A DNA stretch of 55,615 nt from Terriglobia bacterium (GTDB taxonomy: Bacteria > Acidobacteriota > Terriglobia > Acidiferrales > UBA7541): assembly GCA_020073375.1 (NCBI GenBank), contig JAIQFG010000021.1, forward strand, positions 1 through 55,615, written 5' to 3'. Under the pieces are notes generated by a model, which worked only from the letters and a program-made list of their open reading frames with translations, searched no databases and had not been told where the DNA came from. The translations under genes were made by a program, and so were the position numbers. Shown in pieces: positions 43,442 to 52,021 of the stretch (position 1 is the stretch's first letter; each line of letters begins with the position of its first letter).

Positions 43442-44371
43442 TCAGGGGCCGGAGAGGACACTTTCCAGAAAGTGAATCACGCGGTTTTCATACTCTGCTG
43501 GGGAGCGACCGAGCGCGGAGGCATGTTCAGCTCCATCCACGACCCACAACTCTTTCCGCCCGTGAGCGGCGCTATAAATCGCCTCCGCGTGCCGGCAAGG
43601 AATCGTGTGATCGCGCGTGCCGCAGATCAAGAGAACCGGAAAGGGGCGGGCTGCGACAGCTTTTTCAGGAGAGACATCGTCCGGTGGAAAGCCGCCCGCT
43701 TTCGATAATCCGCTGACCGCATAGATCGTTGCCGGCCGGAACAGCGTTTTTCCAAGGAACGGGCTGAAGTGCAGGCCGCCGTAGTCGTAGCTTACTTCCC
43801 GCAAATTCGCGAATGGATCTTCCGCAACAACCGCCTCGATTCGCGGTTCGACCGCCGCGGATTGCAATGCGATCGCCGCTCCCATGGAGACACCCAAAGC
43901 TCCCAGATGCCGCACACTTTCCTGGAAACACAGGGCGTTTGTAATGGCTACGGTGTCGTAGCGCTCCTTCCAGCCGTATGTCGCCATGTCGCCGCCGCTC
44001 TTACCATGCGCGCGCGCATCCATCATGACGACGTTTTAGCCATTGCGCAAAAGGAGTTCTGCGTATCCCAAAACGCCCGTGCGATTGTCCGAGACACCAT
44101 GAAATAATAGGATCCAATCCCCGTTGGGAGATTGTGACCGGACTTTCCATCCGCGCAGTTCGATTCCATCTTGTGCGCGAACGATGAAATCTTCCTTAAT
44201 CGCTTGGGTGCGCTGAAGCATTTGTTCCGTTTGCTCCACACGCACTGGATTCACATTTTGAGGATGGAGAAGGCCCGGGCCAATTGCCCGCCCCAGGTAA
44301 GCAGCTAGGATCGGCGCCAAGACAAGAAGTACGACCAGGAAATAGGCAGACCATCTGAAGAGGCGTCGCAT
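43442..44371 (-). pseudogene. Alpha/beta hydrolase broken by one in-frame stop
   Basis: Two open stretches lie in the same minus frame. The upstream one (44371-44036) has a membrane helix and LLLFHGVSDNRTGV, and ends at TAA (44036-44038). The downstream one (44035-43442) continues NVVMMDARAHGKSGG and holds GVSMGA (nucleophile Ser), GTRDHTIP (Asp) and GAEHAS (His). The hydrolase pattern at the break is LRNGYxVVxxDxRAHG, and TAA sits where a Tyr codon (TAC/TAT) is expected. One base change explains the break. So the gene would be complete if the stop is an error or read through; otherwise it is a recent pseudogene. Confidence 0.85.
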
Positions 44372-44439
44372 TGGTTAGATTTAGCCTCGTGAAATTAGAT
44401 GCGGGCGTTCACCGATCGATCAAACCTCTAGAAATAGCA

Positions 44440-44445
44440 TATAAT
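44440..44445 (+). promoter_or_regulatory. Possible -10 box for der
   Basis: A perfect TATAAT lies 90 bp before the ATG of der. No convincing -35 is found at 16-18 bp (GATCAA is the nearest), so the call is tentative. Confidence 0.4.
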
Positions 44446-44534
44446 GGCACTCCCTCACGTTTCAGCCTGTTTCTCGCCACCGTGAGCTGGTTTGTAAGGT
44501 TCGGCGCCCTCGCGAAAGGCAGCATATACGTTTC

Positions 44535-46160
44535 ATGACTGAAAAACTTCCATCGGTAGTGATCGTCGGCCGCCCCAATGTGGGCAAATCGACTATTTTT
44601 AATCGCCTGACCGGCACGCGGCGCTCGATCGTGACCGACGAGCCGGGGATTACGCGCGACCGCATTTACGGCACGGCGACCTGGCAGGGGCGCACGTTTG
44701 AAGTGGTCGACACCGGCGGTATCGTGCCGGACGACAAGGCCGAGATCCCTCGCGAAATATTGCGGCAGGCGCAGGTGGCCATCGAAAATGCGACGCTGTT
44801 GCTGCTTGTGGTGGATGTGCGCGCGGGGCTGATGCCGCTGGACATGGAACTGGCTCAGTTGCTCCGCCGTACAGGCAAGCCTTTGGCGATTCTGGCGAAT
44901 AAAGTCGATACGCAGATGCAGGAGTCGCTGGCGGCGCCGTTTTACGAGCTTTCCAACGGTGTGTTTCCGGTTTCCGCGGAGCACGGCTACGGGTTTGATG
45001 AACTGCTCGAGACCATCACCAGCCGGCTGCAGGCCCCGCTTGGAGCGCCCGATTTGGAAGCCGAATCAGCGGACGATCTGATGGAAATTTCCGGAGCATT
45101 GGAAGAAGCTCGCGAGCCGGCAAACGAAATCGCGCGCCAAATTAACGTGGCGATCATCGGACGTCCGAATGTCGGAAAGTCGACGATGCTGAATCGCCTC
45201 GCGGGCGAGGAACGCTCCATCGTCTCGGACATTCCGGGAACGACGCGCGACGCCGTGGACACGATCGTGAATCGTGGCGAGCGTTCGTACCGGTTCGTCG
45301 ATACGGCCGGGATTCGCCGCAAGGGCAAGACGAAACTCATCGCCGAAAAACTGAGCGTAATCATGGCGCGGCGACACCTGGAGCAGGCCGACGTGGCGCT
45401 GCTGATTGTGGACGCAAGCCTGGGTGTGACCGCGAGCGACGCCAACATCGCCGGCTACGCCGAACAATCCGGCTGCTCGGTAATCATCGTAATGAATAAG
45501 TGGGATCTGGCTGTGGAGGCCGCGGCGGAAAAGGCCGCGCGCGAGCTCAAGAGCCAGGAAACGAAGCCGCACGTGGTCGAGTCTTCGTATCGACGGGCTA
45601 CAAGTACAGCCCGCACCCGGTCGCGCAAGCACACCTCGCTGGTGCGCAAGAAAGCATTCACCGGAAAAGTGAATCCCGCGCAGCTGGTAGAGGACTACGA
45701 AGCGATCGTGCGCACGCGCTTCAAATTTCTCGACTACGCGCCCATTGTTTTTCTCTCGGCGAAGACCGGCGAGCGCACCGAAAAATTATTCGACCTGATC
45801 AACCGCGTGGCCGACGCCCGCCGTCGGCGCATTTCGACCGGCGAGCTGAATCGCTGGCTTGCGGCGGTGGATCTGGACCGCGGCACGTCGCCCGCGTCGC
45901 GCAAGGTGAAGATTTACTACGTGACGCAGGCCGGGGCATCGCCGCCGACGTTCATCCTGTTCACCAACCAATCCAAGCGGCTGCATTTCAGCTACGAACG
46001 GTTTCTGGAAAACCAGTTGCGCAAGACGTTTGATTTCCTGGGCGCGCCTATCCGCTTCCTTCAGCGCATGAAGGAAAAGCGCGATCGCGAGCGCAGCCGC
46101 GCGCCCGTGCCGGGCCGCCCGTATAAGGGGCGCAAAACGCGGGAGAAAAAGCCGTCGTGA
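44535..46160 (+). CDS. der: Ribosome assembly GTPase Der (EngA), with an insert
   Basis: A 541-residue protein with two GTPase domains and a KH-like C-terminus. P-loops VIVGRPNVGKST (8-19) and AIIGRPNVGKST; G3 DTGG and DTAGIRRKGK; G4 NKVD and NKWD (321-324). It acts in 50S subunit assembly. The stretch after NKWD is unusual: about 50 residues (roughly 327-378), rich in Ala, Arg, Ser and Lys, lie before the usual FKFLDYAPIVF strand. The family normally has 15-25 residues there. The C-terminus ends in a basic tail. No ribosome-binding site is obvious. Confidence 0.95.
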   Translation: MTEKLPSVVIVGRPNVGKSTIFNRLTGTRRSIVTDEPGITRDRIYGTATWQGRTFEVVDTGGIVPDDKAEIPREILRQAQVAIENATLLLLVVDVRAGLMPLDMELAQLLRRTGKPLAILANKVDTQMQESLAAPFYELSNGVFPVSAEHGYGFDELLETITSRLQAPLGAPDLEAESADDLMEISGALEEAREPANEIARQINVAIIGRPNVGKSTMLNRLAGEERSIVSDIPGTTRDAVDTIVNRGERSYRFVDTAGIRRKGKTKLIAEKLSVIMARRHLEQADVALLIVDASLGVTASDANIAGYAEQSGCSVIIVMNKWDLAVEAAAEKAARELKSQETKPHVVESSYRRATSTARTRSRKHTSLVRKKAFTGKVNPAQLVEDYEAIVRTRFKFLDYAPIVFLSAKTGERTEKLFDLINRVADARRRRISTGELNRWLAAVDLDRGTSPASRKVKIYYVTQAGASPPTFILFTNQSKRLHFSYERFLENQLRKTFDFLGAPIRFLQRMKEKRDRERSRAPVPGRPYKGRKTREKKPS

Positions 46161-46197
46161 AGCTTGGATCCCTCGGAGGCGCGGAGGCGCGGAAAAA

Positions 46198-46274
46198 GTA
46201 GGAGAGGCTTCAGCCTGTCGGTTTTGCTTTTCATCGCGCATCGCCAAACCAGACAGGCTGAATCCTGTCCTACG
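46198..46274. repeat. GTAG/CTAC-type hairpin element, core type A
   Basis: GTAGGAGAGGCTTCAGCCTG on the left and GACAGGCTGAATCCTGTCCTAC on the right. It lies between the der stop and the merR promoter. Confidence 0.85.
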
Positions 46275-46280
46275 TAACCG

Positions 46281-46308
46281 TTGACACATGCTGAAATCGG
46301 TTTAGGAT
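46281..46308 (+). promoter_or_regulatory. Sigma-70-type promoter for merR
   Basis: TTGACA at 46281-46286, 16 bp, TAGGAT at 46303-46308. The -35 box is perfect. It reads toward the ATG at 46361; the initial transcribed part contains the 24-bp sequence that matches the der insert in inverted form. Confidence 0.7.
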
Positions 46309-46309
46309 A

Positions 46310-46333
46310 CGGGTGCGGGCTGTACTTGCAGCC
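46310..46333 (-). repeat. 24-bp inverted match to the der insert
   Basis: The reverse complement of this stretch equals 45596-45619 (in der) in 23 of 24 bases. The match begins GGCTGCAAG (der: GGCTACAAG) and ends CCGCACCCG. It lies just after the merR promoter. Confidence 0.75.
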
Positions 46334-46360
46334 AGCTGTGATAAGCGTTCGGGACAAACC

Positions 46361-46795
46361 ATGGAAGGCAACCTACAAACCGAAGCCTCTCTTCCGGACA
46401 AGAATTTGTTCCGGATCGGCGAAGTCAGCCGCCTGACCTCGACCAAACCGTTCGTCCTGCGATTCTGGGAGACGGAGTTTCCCATGCTCCAGCCGGTGAA
46501 AAGCCCCAAGGGCCACCGGCTCTACCGCCGCGAGGATATTGAGACGGTGTTTGTCATCAAGCGACTTCTGTATGATCAAGGATTTACGATCGCCGGGGCA
46601 CGGCGCCACCTGAGCGATCCATCCGGCGAGCCGAAAGGTTCGGCTCTGGCAACCGCCAGCCCAAACGGCGGCGCAAACGCCATGGAGTCCGAGGCTCATG
46701 CCGTTTCTCAGCAACAGGCCATGTTGAACCGCAGAACGCTGCTGGACCTGCGGGATTCGCTGCGCTCATTGTTGACGGCTCTGGAATCCGAGTGA
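46361..46795 (+). CDS. MerR family transcriptional regulator
   Basis: A 144-residue protein from the ATG at 46361. The N-terminal winged helix (FRIGEVSRLTSTKPFVLRFW, then PVKSPKGHRLYRREDI and VFVIKRLLYDQGFTI) is of the MerR type. A short coiled C-terminal part (about 115-144) follows after a linker and shows no effector site. It is followed by tRNA-Pro and surE, an order also known in several proteobacteria next to ihfA. Confidence 0.92.
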   Translation: MEGNLQTEASLPDKNLFRIGEVSRLTSTKPFVLRFWETEFPMLQPVKSPKGHRLYRREDIETVFVIKRLLYDQGFTIAGARRHLSDPSGEPKGSALATASPNGGANAMESEAHAVSQQQAMLNRRTLLDLRDSLRSLLTALESE

Positions 46796-46822
46796 TACGC
46801 TGAAGACCTGTTTTTCTGTGCT

Positions 46823-46896
46823 GTAGCCCGCCTCTTCAGAGGCGGGGATTTTGCCCTCACCAGGAGAAAACCCTCGCCTCTATAGAGGCGAGCTAC
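46823..46896. repeat. GTAG/CTAC-type hairpin element, core type D
   Basis: GTAGCCCGCCTCTTCAGAGG on the left, CTCGCCTCTATAGAGGCGAG with CTAC on the right. It lies between merR and tRNA-Pro. A half copy is at 54547. Confidence 0.85.
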
Positions 46897-46906
46897 AAAA
46901 GCCAGT

Positions 46907-46983
46907 CGGGACGTAGCGCAGCCTGGTAGCGCGCACGCTTGGGGTGCGTGAGGTCGCTGGTTCAAATCCAGTCGTCCCGACCA
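46907..46983 (+). tRNA. tRNA-Pro (anticodon GGG)
   Basis: Acceptor CGGGACG pairs with CGTCCCG, D arm GCGC, anticodon stem CACGC/GCGTG with loop TTGGGGT (anticodon GGG), T arm CTGGTTCAAATCCAG, discriminator A and an encoded CCA. Size 77 nt. Confidence 0.97.
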
Positions 46984-47196
46984 TTTTCTTCCCCCTACCA
47001 TTCAATCCGTAAGCTTCATTTGCAGTCGATTTAGGAAACTGTCCGTGCTGTCTATCTTGTTGGACTTCATCCCTTACTGCTACAGTATTTAGGCTGGATG
47101 GATCCAAGCTGAGCCAGCCTGCAGGACCTTTCACAGGTGACCGGTAGCCGTTCAAACAGGCACGAAATAGGCTTCCCACGCATCTAATTAAACGCT

Positions 47197-47994
47197 ATGG
47201 CACACATTCTCATAACCAACGACGACGGCATACAGGCAGAAGGCTTGCGCGCCCTGGTCCAGGCGGTCGAAGGCCTGGGCACCATCAGCGTGGTCGCGCC
47301 GAGCCATGAACGCAGCGCGGCGGCCCAATCGCTCACGCTGCGCCAGCCGATCTTCTGGGAACAGGTAGCCGAGCGGGAATGGGCCGTGGAGGGCACGCCG
47401 GCGGATTCGGTGATTCTGGCTCTAAATAAACTGCTGCCGAACCGGCCGGATTTGGTGATTTCCGGGGTTAACCGGGGCGGGAACCTGGGCGAAAACGTAT
47501 TTTATTCCGGGACGGTGGGCGCGGCCATGGAAGCGGCCATCAACCACATCCCGGCCATTGCCGTCTCGGTGGCGCACAAGGGCCGGGGATTCCGGTTCGA
47601 GCACGCCGCGAAATTCGCGCGGGACCTGGCGCAACTGGTGCTCGCCGATGGCATGCCCCAAGGCGTTCTGCTGAACGTAAACGTGCCGCTGGTCTGGAAC
47701 GGCGAGGTACGCTTTACGCGCCAGTCCAAGAAAGTTACCCGTAATATCCTGCAGGAGGGCACCGATCCTCGCGGCCGCAGCTATTTCTGGCTGCTCGAGC
47801 AGGAGCACATTGACGGGCTCGATCCGGCAAGCGATTACGCAGCGATTTTCGACGGCGCCGCTTCCATCACCCCGTTGCAGCTGGACCGCACGCACGAAAC
47901 TTCGCTCAATCACCTGTCGCATTGGGCCGCAAAGCTGGACACCAGTGCTGAGGCTCCCGAGCCCGTGGCCATCACCCGCCCCAGCCAGAAGTAG
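47197..47994 (+). CDS. surE: 5'/3'-nucleotidase SurE
   Basis: A 265-residue protein starting MAHILITNDDGIQAEGL; the metal-binding pair D9-D10 and the SGVNRGGNLGENVFYSGTVGAAMEA segment are those of SurE. It removes phosphate from nucleoside monophosphates (and short polyphosphate). The C-terminal tail (about 240-265) is longer than usual. It follows merR and tRNA-Pro in the same direction. No ribosome-binding site is clear in the AT-rich leader. Confidence 0.96.
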   Translation: MAHILITNDDGIQAEGLRALVQAVEGLGTISVVAPSHERSAAAQSLTLRQPIFWEQVAEREWAVEGTPADSVILALNKLLPNRPDLVISGVNRGGNLGENVFYSGTVGAAMEAAINHIPAIAVSVAHKGRGFRFEHAAKFARDLAQLVLADGMPQGVLLNVNVPLVWNGEVRFTRQSKKVTRNILQEGTDPRGRSYFWLLEQEHIDGLDPASDYAAIFDGAASITPLQLDRTHETSLNHLSHWAAKLDTSAEAPEPVAITRPSQK

Positions 47995-48236
47995 CCGGGA
48001 TGCACGCATTCCCCCTGCGCGCAATTCCCTAAAATTCATGGGAATTTGACCCAAATCGCTCGCAAAGTTCATGCCTGGCGATGGATTATAGGTATGCGCC
48101 GCAGGGGCTTTCCCTACGCCGGACCGGATTCCGACTAAAGTTAATCTCAATTTTGACGATGTGGCGTCTGCGGACCTTCTCGCACCGGTGCAGCCCACGG
48201 CCAATTCCGCCGAACTTGCCCCGCTAAGGCAAACAG

Positions 48237-48617
48237 ATGAGACCCAGGATCTTGGTTGTGGAAGACGACTTGTATTTCCGACAGATGCTCACCCACTGGC
48301 TGGAGAAGGAAGGCTACGAGCCGGTCCCGGCGAAGAACTTGGAAGAGGGATTCATGGGCATCGCCACCGAGCCCTTGCCGGATGCCGTCCTGCTGGATAT
48401 TCACCTCGGGGAGAAGAGCGGCCTCATGCTAGTCCACTGGGCGCGCAAACAGAGGCATCTGGCACATCTGCCCATTGCGGCGGTGACGGCGGATGACACG
48501 CTGAAGGATCGCAAGCGTTCGCACGATGCGGGGTGCGATGCTCATTTCACTAAACCAATTGATTTCAGTGCGTTACGAAAGTATCTGGTATCCCTGAGCG
48601 TCTGTTCCGCTACCTGA
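48237..48617 (+). CDS. Single-domain response regulator
   Basis: A 126-residue receiver domain without output part. Acidic pocket D10-D11, phospho-acceptor D54 (VLLDIHLGEKSG), T84 and K106 (FTKPID) are all present. It would be phosphorylated by an unlinked histidine kinase and act through protein contacts. No kinase is in the window. Confidence 0.93.
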   Translation: MRPRILVVEDDLYFRQMLTHWLEKEGYEPVPAKNLEEGFMGIATEPLPDAVLLDIHLGEKSGLMLVHWARKQRHLAHLPIAAVTADDTLKDRKRSHDAGCDAHFTKPIDFSALRKYLVSLSVCSAT

Positions 48618-48708
48618 CCTGGAAGCCAGCACTTTGGGTTTCCTTTTAGCTACCCCATTCCCTTATTTTTTGTAGCTCCAGGAGCCCCAAAGGCTTCATC
48701 ATTCCTGC

Positions 48709-50748
48709 GTGAGGCGCCCCGCCGATAGCAATGATTCGGGTTTTCCCTCCGTGGTCGATTTCGGCCGCGAACTCTGCGGCGATCTGCCGCAGGCAGAATC
48801 GCGCGAGTGGCTGGTGACCAACGGGATTGGGGGATATGCCCTCGGAACGGTCGCGGGGCTTGAGACGCGCTGTTACCACGGGCTGCTGTTCGCCGCGCTG
48901 CAGCCGCCGCTTGGCCGTACACTGCTACTGGCCAAGGTGGATGAGACGGCGTCGTACGGCGGCGAGCAATTCCAATTGGCCACCAACCGGTGGGTGGGCG
49001 GCGAGGTTGCTCCCGAAGGCTTCCGCCTGGTCGAGCGGTTTCATCTGGAAGGCAGCACGCCGGTGTGGACGTTTGCCTTGGCCGATGCGCTCTTGGAAAA
49101 GCGCGTTTTCATGCAAGCGGGCGCGAACACGACCTACGTTCTTTACCGCCTCGCGCGGGCGACTGCTCCCCTCAATCTATCGATAAAAGCCCTGGTGGAT
49201 TACGGCGCTGAGCATTGCGCGACCGCCGCCGAAGCATTCCCCATGGCAATTTCGGGCGTGGAACACGGATTGCGCATCGCGGCGTTTGACGGCGCCACGC
49301 CATTTTATATTTTGAGCAGCAGCGGCACGGCCGGATCGGCTGGAGAGTGGTACCGCAATTTCGATCTTGCGATGGAGCGGGCGCGCGGGCTCCGCGATCA
49401 CACCGACCATTTCCTTGCCGGGGAATTCAAAGCGACGCTGGCTCCGGGGAAGTCGTTCGCGATCGTTGCGAGCACGGACGCATCGCCATTGCTCGACGGC
49501 GAAGCGGCTTACTCTGCGCGGCATGATCAGACGCGCTCACTGCTCAGTGAATTCAGGCGGGCGGACACTAAGCTTGCTCGGACCGCGCCACCGGCCATCG
49601 AGCAACTGGCGTTTGCGGCCGATCAATTCATCGCCTCTCGGCCTCTAACGGATTTTCCCGAGGCGCAAACAATCCTGGCGGGCTACCCCTGGTTCGGTGA
49701 TTGGGGGCGCGACGCGATGATCGCTCTTCCGGGGCTTTGCCTGGCGACGGGGCGTCCCGCGGTGGCGCGAAATATCCTGCTGGCGTTTGCGCGCTTCGTG
49801 AACGAAGGGATGCTGCCGAACAATTTTCCGAGCGGCGGCGTCGCGCCTGCCTACAACACGGCGGACGCCACGCTGTGGTATTTCCTGGCCATCCGTGAAT
49901 ATTTCGAGGCCACCGGCGATACCGCGCTTGTGAGCGAACTGTTTCCCGTGCTGGAAGCCATCGTGGATGCGCATGTGAGCGGCACACGCTACAACATTCA
50001 CGTCGATTCTGGCGACGGCTTGTTGTACGCGGGAGAGGCCGGCGCAGCGCTTACCTGGATGGATGCGAAGGTCGAAGGCCGCGCGGTGACGCCGCGCATC
50101 GGCAAGCCGGTGGAAATCAACGCGCTGTGGTTCAACGCCGCATGGTCCATGGCCCTGTTCGCGCGGGCGCTTGGGCGCGCCTCGGATCGTTATGAAATTC
50201 TCGCGGCCCGCGCGCGAGCCGGGTTCGACCGGTTTTGGAATCCCCAAAAACAATTCTGCTTCGATGTGGTGGACGGCCCGTGGGGCACGGAAATCGGCAA
50301 CGCGGCGCTGCGCCCCAATCAGATTTTTGCGGTGTCGCTGCCCGAGTCTCCCTTGTCGCCGGACCGCCAGAGGGCTGTTGTCGATGTGTGCGCGCGAGAG
50401 CTTCTCACATCGTTTGGTTTGCGCAGCCTGGGCCGGAAGGAACCCGGGTATGTGGGACATTACGGGGGCGGCGTCGCGCAGCGCGATGCGGCTTACCACC
50501 AGGGCACGGCGTGGGGCTGGTTGCTGGGTCCGTTCGCGCTCGCTCACCTGCGCGTCTATCAGGATGCCGCGATGGCGATGTCCTTCCTGGATCCGATGCT
50601 GCGCCACATCGCTGCCGCCGGGCTCGGCACGGCCGGAGAAATTTTCGACGGCGATGAGCCGTTTGCGCCCAACGGCTGCATCGCGCAGGCCTGGACCGTG
50701 GGAGAGACCTTGCGCGCGTGGCGGAGGATTAGCACCAAAATTTCATGA
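48709..50748 (+). CDS. Glycogen debranching-type amylo-alpha-1,6-glucosidase
   Basis: A 679-residue protein; GTG at 48709. The N-terminal beta domain (about 15-240) starts FGRELCGDLPQAESREWLVTN; the C-terminal (alpha/alpha)6 barrel (about 290-675) contains WFGDWGRDAMIALPG and the LWFNAAW and HQGTAWGWLLGP segments. This layout (GDE_N then GDE_C, GH133-type) fits hydrolysis of alpha-1,6 branches in glycogen. No other glycogen genes are near. It has no signal peptide, so it acts in the cytoplasm. Confidence 0.92.
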   Translation: MRRPADSNDSGFPSVVDFGRELCGDLPQAESREWLVTNGIGGYALGTVAGLETRCYHGLLFAALQPPLGRTLLLAKVDETASYGGEQFQLATNRWVGGEVAPEGFRLVERFHLEGSTPVWTFALADALLEKRVFMQAGANTTYVLYRLARATAPLNLSIKALVDYGAEHCATAAEAFPMAISGVEHGLRIAAFDGATPFYILSSSGTAGSAGEWYRNFDLAMERARGLRDHTDHFLAGEFKATLAPGKSFAIVASTDASPLLDGEAAYSARHDQTRSLLSEFRRADTKLARTAPPAIEQLAFAADQFIASRPLTDFPEAQTILAGYPWFGDWGRDAMIALPGLCLATGRPAVARNILLAFARFVNEGMLPNNFPSGGVAPAYNTADATLWYFLAIREYFEATGDTALVSELFPVLEAIVDAHVSGTRYNIHVDSGDGLLYAGEAGAALTWMDAKVEGRAVTPRIGKPVEINALWFNAAWSMALFARALGRASDRYEILAARARAGFDRFWNPQKQFCFDVVDGPWGTEIGNAALRPNQIFAVSLPESPLSPDRQRAVVDVCARELLTSFGLRSLGRKEPGYVGHYGGGVAQRDAAYHQGTAWGWLLGPFALAHLRVYQDAAMAMSFLDPMLRHIAAAGLGTAGEIFDGDEPFAPNGCIAQAWTVGETLRAWRRISTKIS

Positions 50749-50766
50749 GAAAGAGGTGCGATTCTA

Positions 50767-50856
50767 AGTAGGACAGGCTTCAGCCTGTCGGGGTTTAGTT
50801 GCGGCAGAATGGATCATCCCCGCGCATAACCCCGACAGGCTGAAGCCTGTCCTACT
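50767..50856. repeat. GTAG/CTAC-type hairpin element, core type A
   Basis: GTAGGACAGGCTTCAGCCTG and its exact inverted copy at the right end (CAGGCTGAAGCCTGTCCTAC), with CGGGG/CCCCG next to them. It lies at the convergent junction between the debranching enzyme and the glycine-zipper protein. Confidence 0.88.
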
Positions 50857-50895
50857 GGAGCCGCAGATCGAATTCTGCCCGCCGGCTGCGAACAA

Positions 50896-51861
50896 TTACC
50901 GCCGAAATCTCCCAAATCGTGGACCGTACCCGTAGGCTCCGTAAAATCCGAAACCCAATGCTCCCGGATAAAAGCCGTACGGATATGCGTAGGGATAACC
51001 GTAGTAGTACGGAGGCGGCGGATACGCGGGGCCTCTGGGGCCAGTCAAATGTTGTCGGCCGCCGTTGGGCGAGTGCGAATCATAGTCTCCTTGAGAAACA
51101 GGCAGGAACGCGAACTGGCTGCGCTCGGTATTGATCGTAACGGGAGCTTGCAAACGGAACGATAGAACAGTTTCGGGAGCAAGGACGGTCGGCTTGCCAC
51201 GAGTAGCCAGCACTCCGATCAGGCCTGCGGCCGCACCCACGCCGGCGCCAATGGCCGCACCGGAGCCGCCCTCGGCCACGGCCCCAATCGCCGCGCCCAC
51301 TCCTGTCGTGGTTCCGACGATGGCGGCCTCCTGACCGTGCGAGGTGCCCGCGGTGGTTTGCAGCATCTGCGTTTGCAGGGGCACTTGCTGGCCGTCAACC
51401 AGCGTCAGTTCGCCAATTTGCACTCCCAGCTGGGAAGTTCCGTTGCCGCGCCCTGCTTTCTTGGCAATGGCCACCGTGCCGGTTTCAGCCTGTCCGCGGC
51501 GCGCCACCACCCAGCCGTCCACCACAAGCGGCTGGTCCAGAACAGCGCTAAAAGTGTCGCCAGGGGCGTTGCGGTCGCTGGAGAGCCATTCATCCGAGCG
51601 CACGCGGATGATGGTGCCTGCAGGCAGCGTTAGCGTGGCCGGTGGGCCGGCCTGGCTCGTCCCCGGTGGGATCGTCGCCGGTTGATCTTGTGGCGGCTGC
51701 TCCTGCGGATTTTGCTGTTCGATGTCCGCTTGAACTTCGCCGGGTTGATTCTGCTGAGCGAACAAGGACGCGGCGCCAAACGAAAACGCCACGCCTAAAC
51801 CAAGAAACACGAGTGTTTTTGAAAAAATGCGATGATCGGTTTTCCGTGCTGGGCTTGTCAT
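50896..51861 (-). CDS. Exported glycine-zipper protein
   Basis: The ATG at 51861 has AGGAG upstream; 321 residues. A signal peptide ends near LFAQ, followed by a Gln/Pro-rich segment (about 36-70). A beta domain (about 74-165) begins LPAGTIIRVRSDEWL and includes DTFSAVLDQPLVV. A glycine zipper (GAAIGAVAEGGSGAAIGAG) spans about 185-212. The end is rich in Tyr, Gly and Pro (YPPPPYYYGYPYAYPYG). Glycine zippers often insert in membranes. Function is unknown. Confidence 0.75.
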   Translation of the reverse strand: MTSPARKTDHRIFSKTLVFLGLGVAFSFGAASLFAQQNQPGEVQADIEQQNPQEQPPQDQPATIPPGTSQAGPPATLTLPAGTIIRVRSDEWLSSDRNAPGDTFSAVLDQPLVVDGWVVARRGQAETGTVAIAKKAGRGNGTSQLGVQIGELTLVDGQQVPLQTQMLQTTAGTSHGQEAAIVGTTTGVGAAIGAVAEGGSGAAIGAGVGAAAGLIGVLATRGKPTVLAPETVLSFRLQAPVTINTERSQFAFLPVSQGDYDSHSPNGGRQHLTGPRGPAYPPPPYYYGYPYAYPYGFYPGALGFGFYGAYGYGPRFGRFRR

Positions 51862-52021
51862 ACATGCTCCTGTTCGAATTATCCCTGGCAGCCCCCGATT
51901 TAGGCCGGCCAAGGCTTATCCCGATTATGGTTCCCCCACTCCCTTTGATGATTGAGTCAAGGGGTTAAGTTGTCCGCCAACAGGTGGCAAAAAGGAACCG
52001 TAGAGAGACCGCGAGCGGCTT

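Noticed and set aside
45500..46033. An alternative frame through the der gene, which might hint at a frameshift at the insert
   Set aside because: The known Der motifs on both sides of the insert are in one frame, so no uncorrected frameshift is present; a compensated pair remains possible and is noted as a finding.
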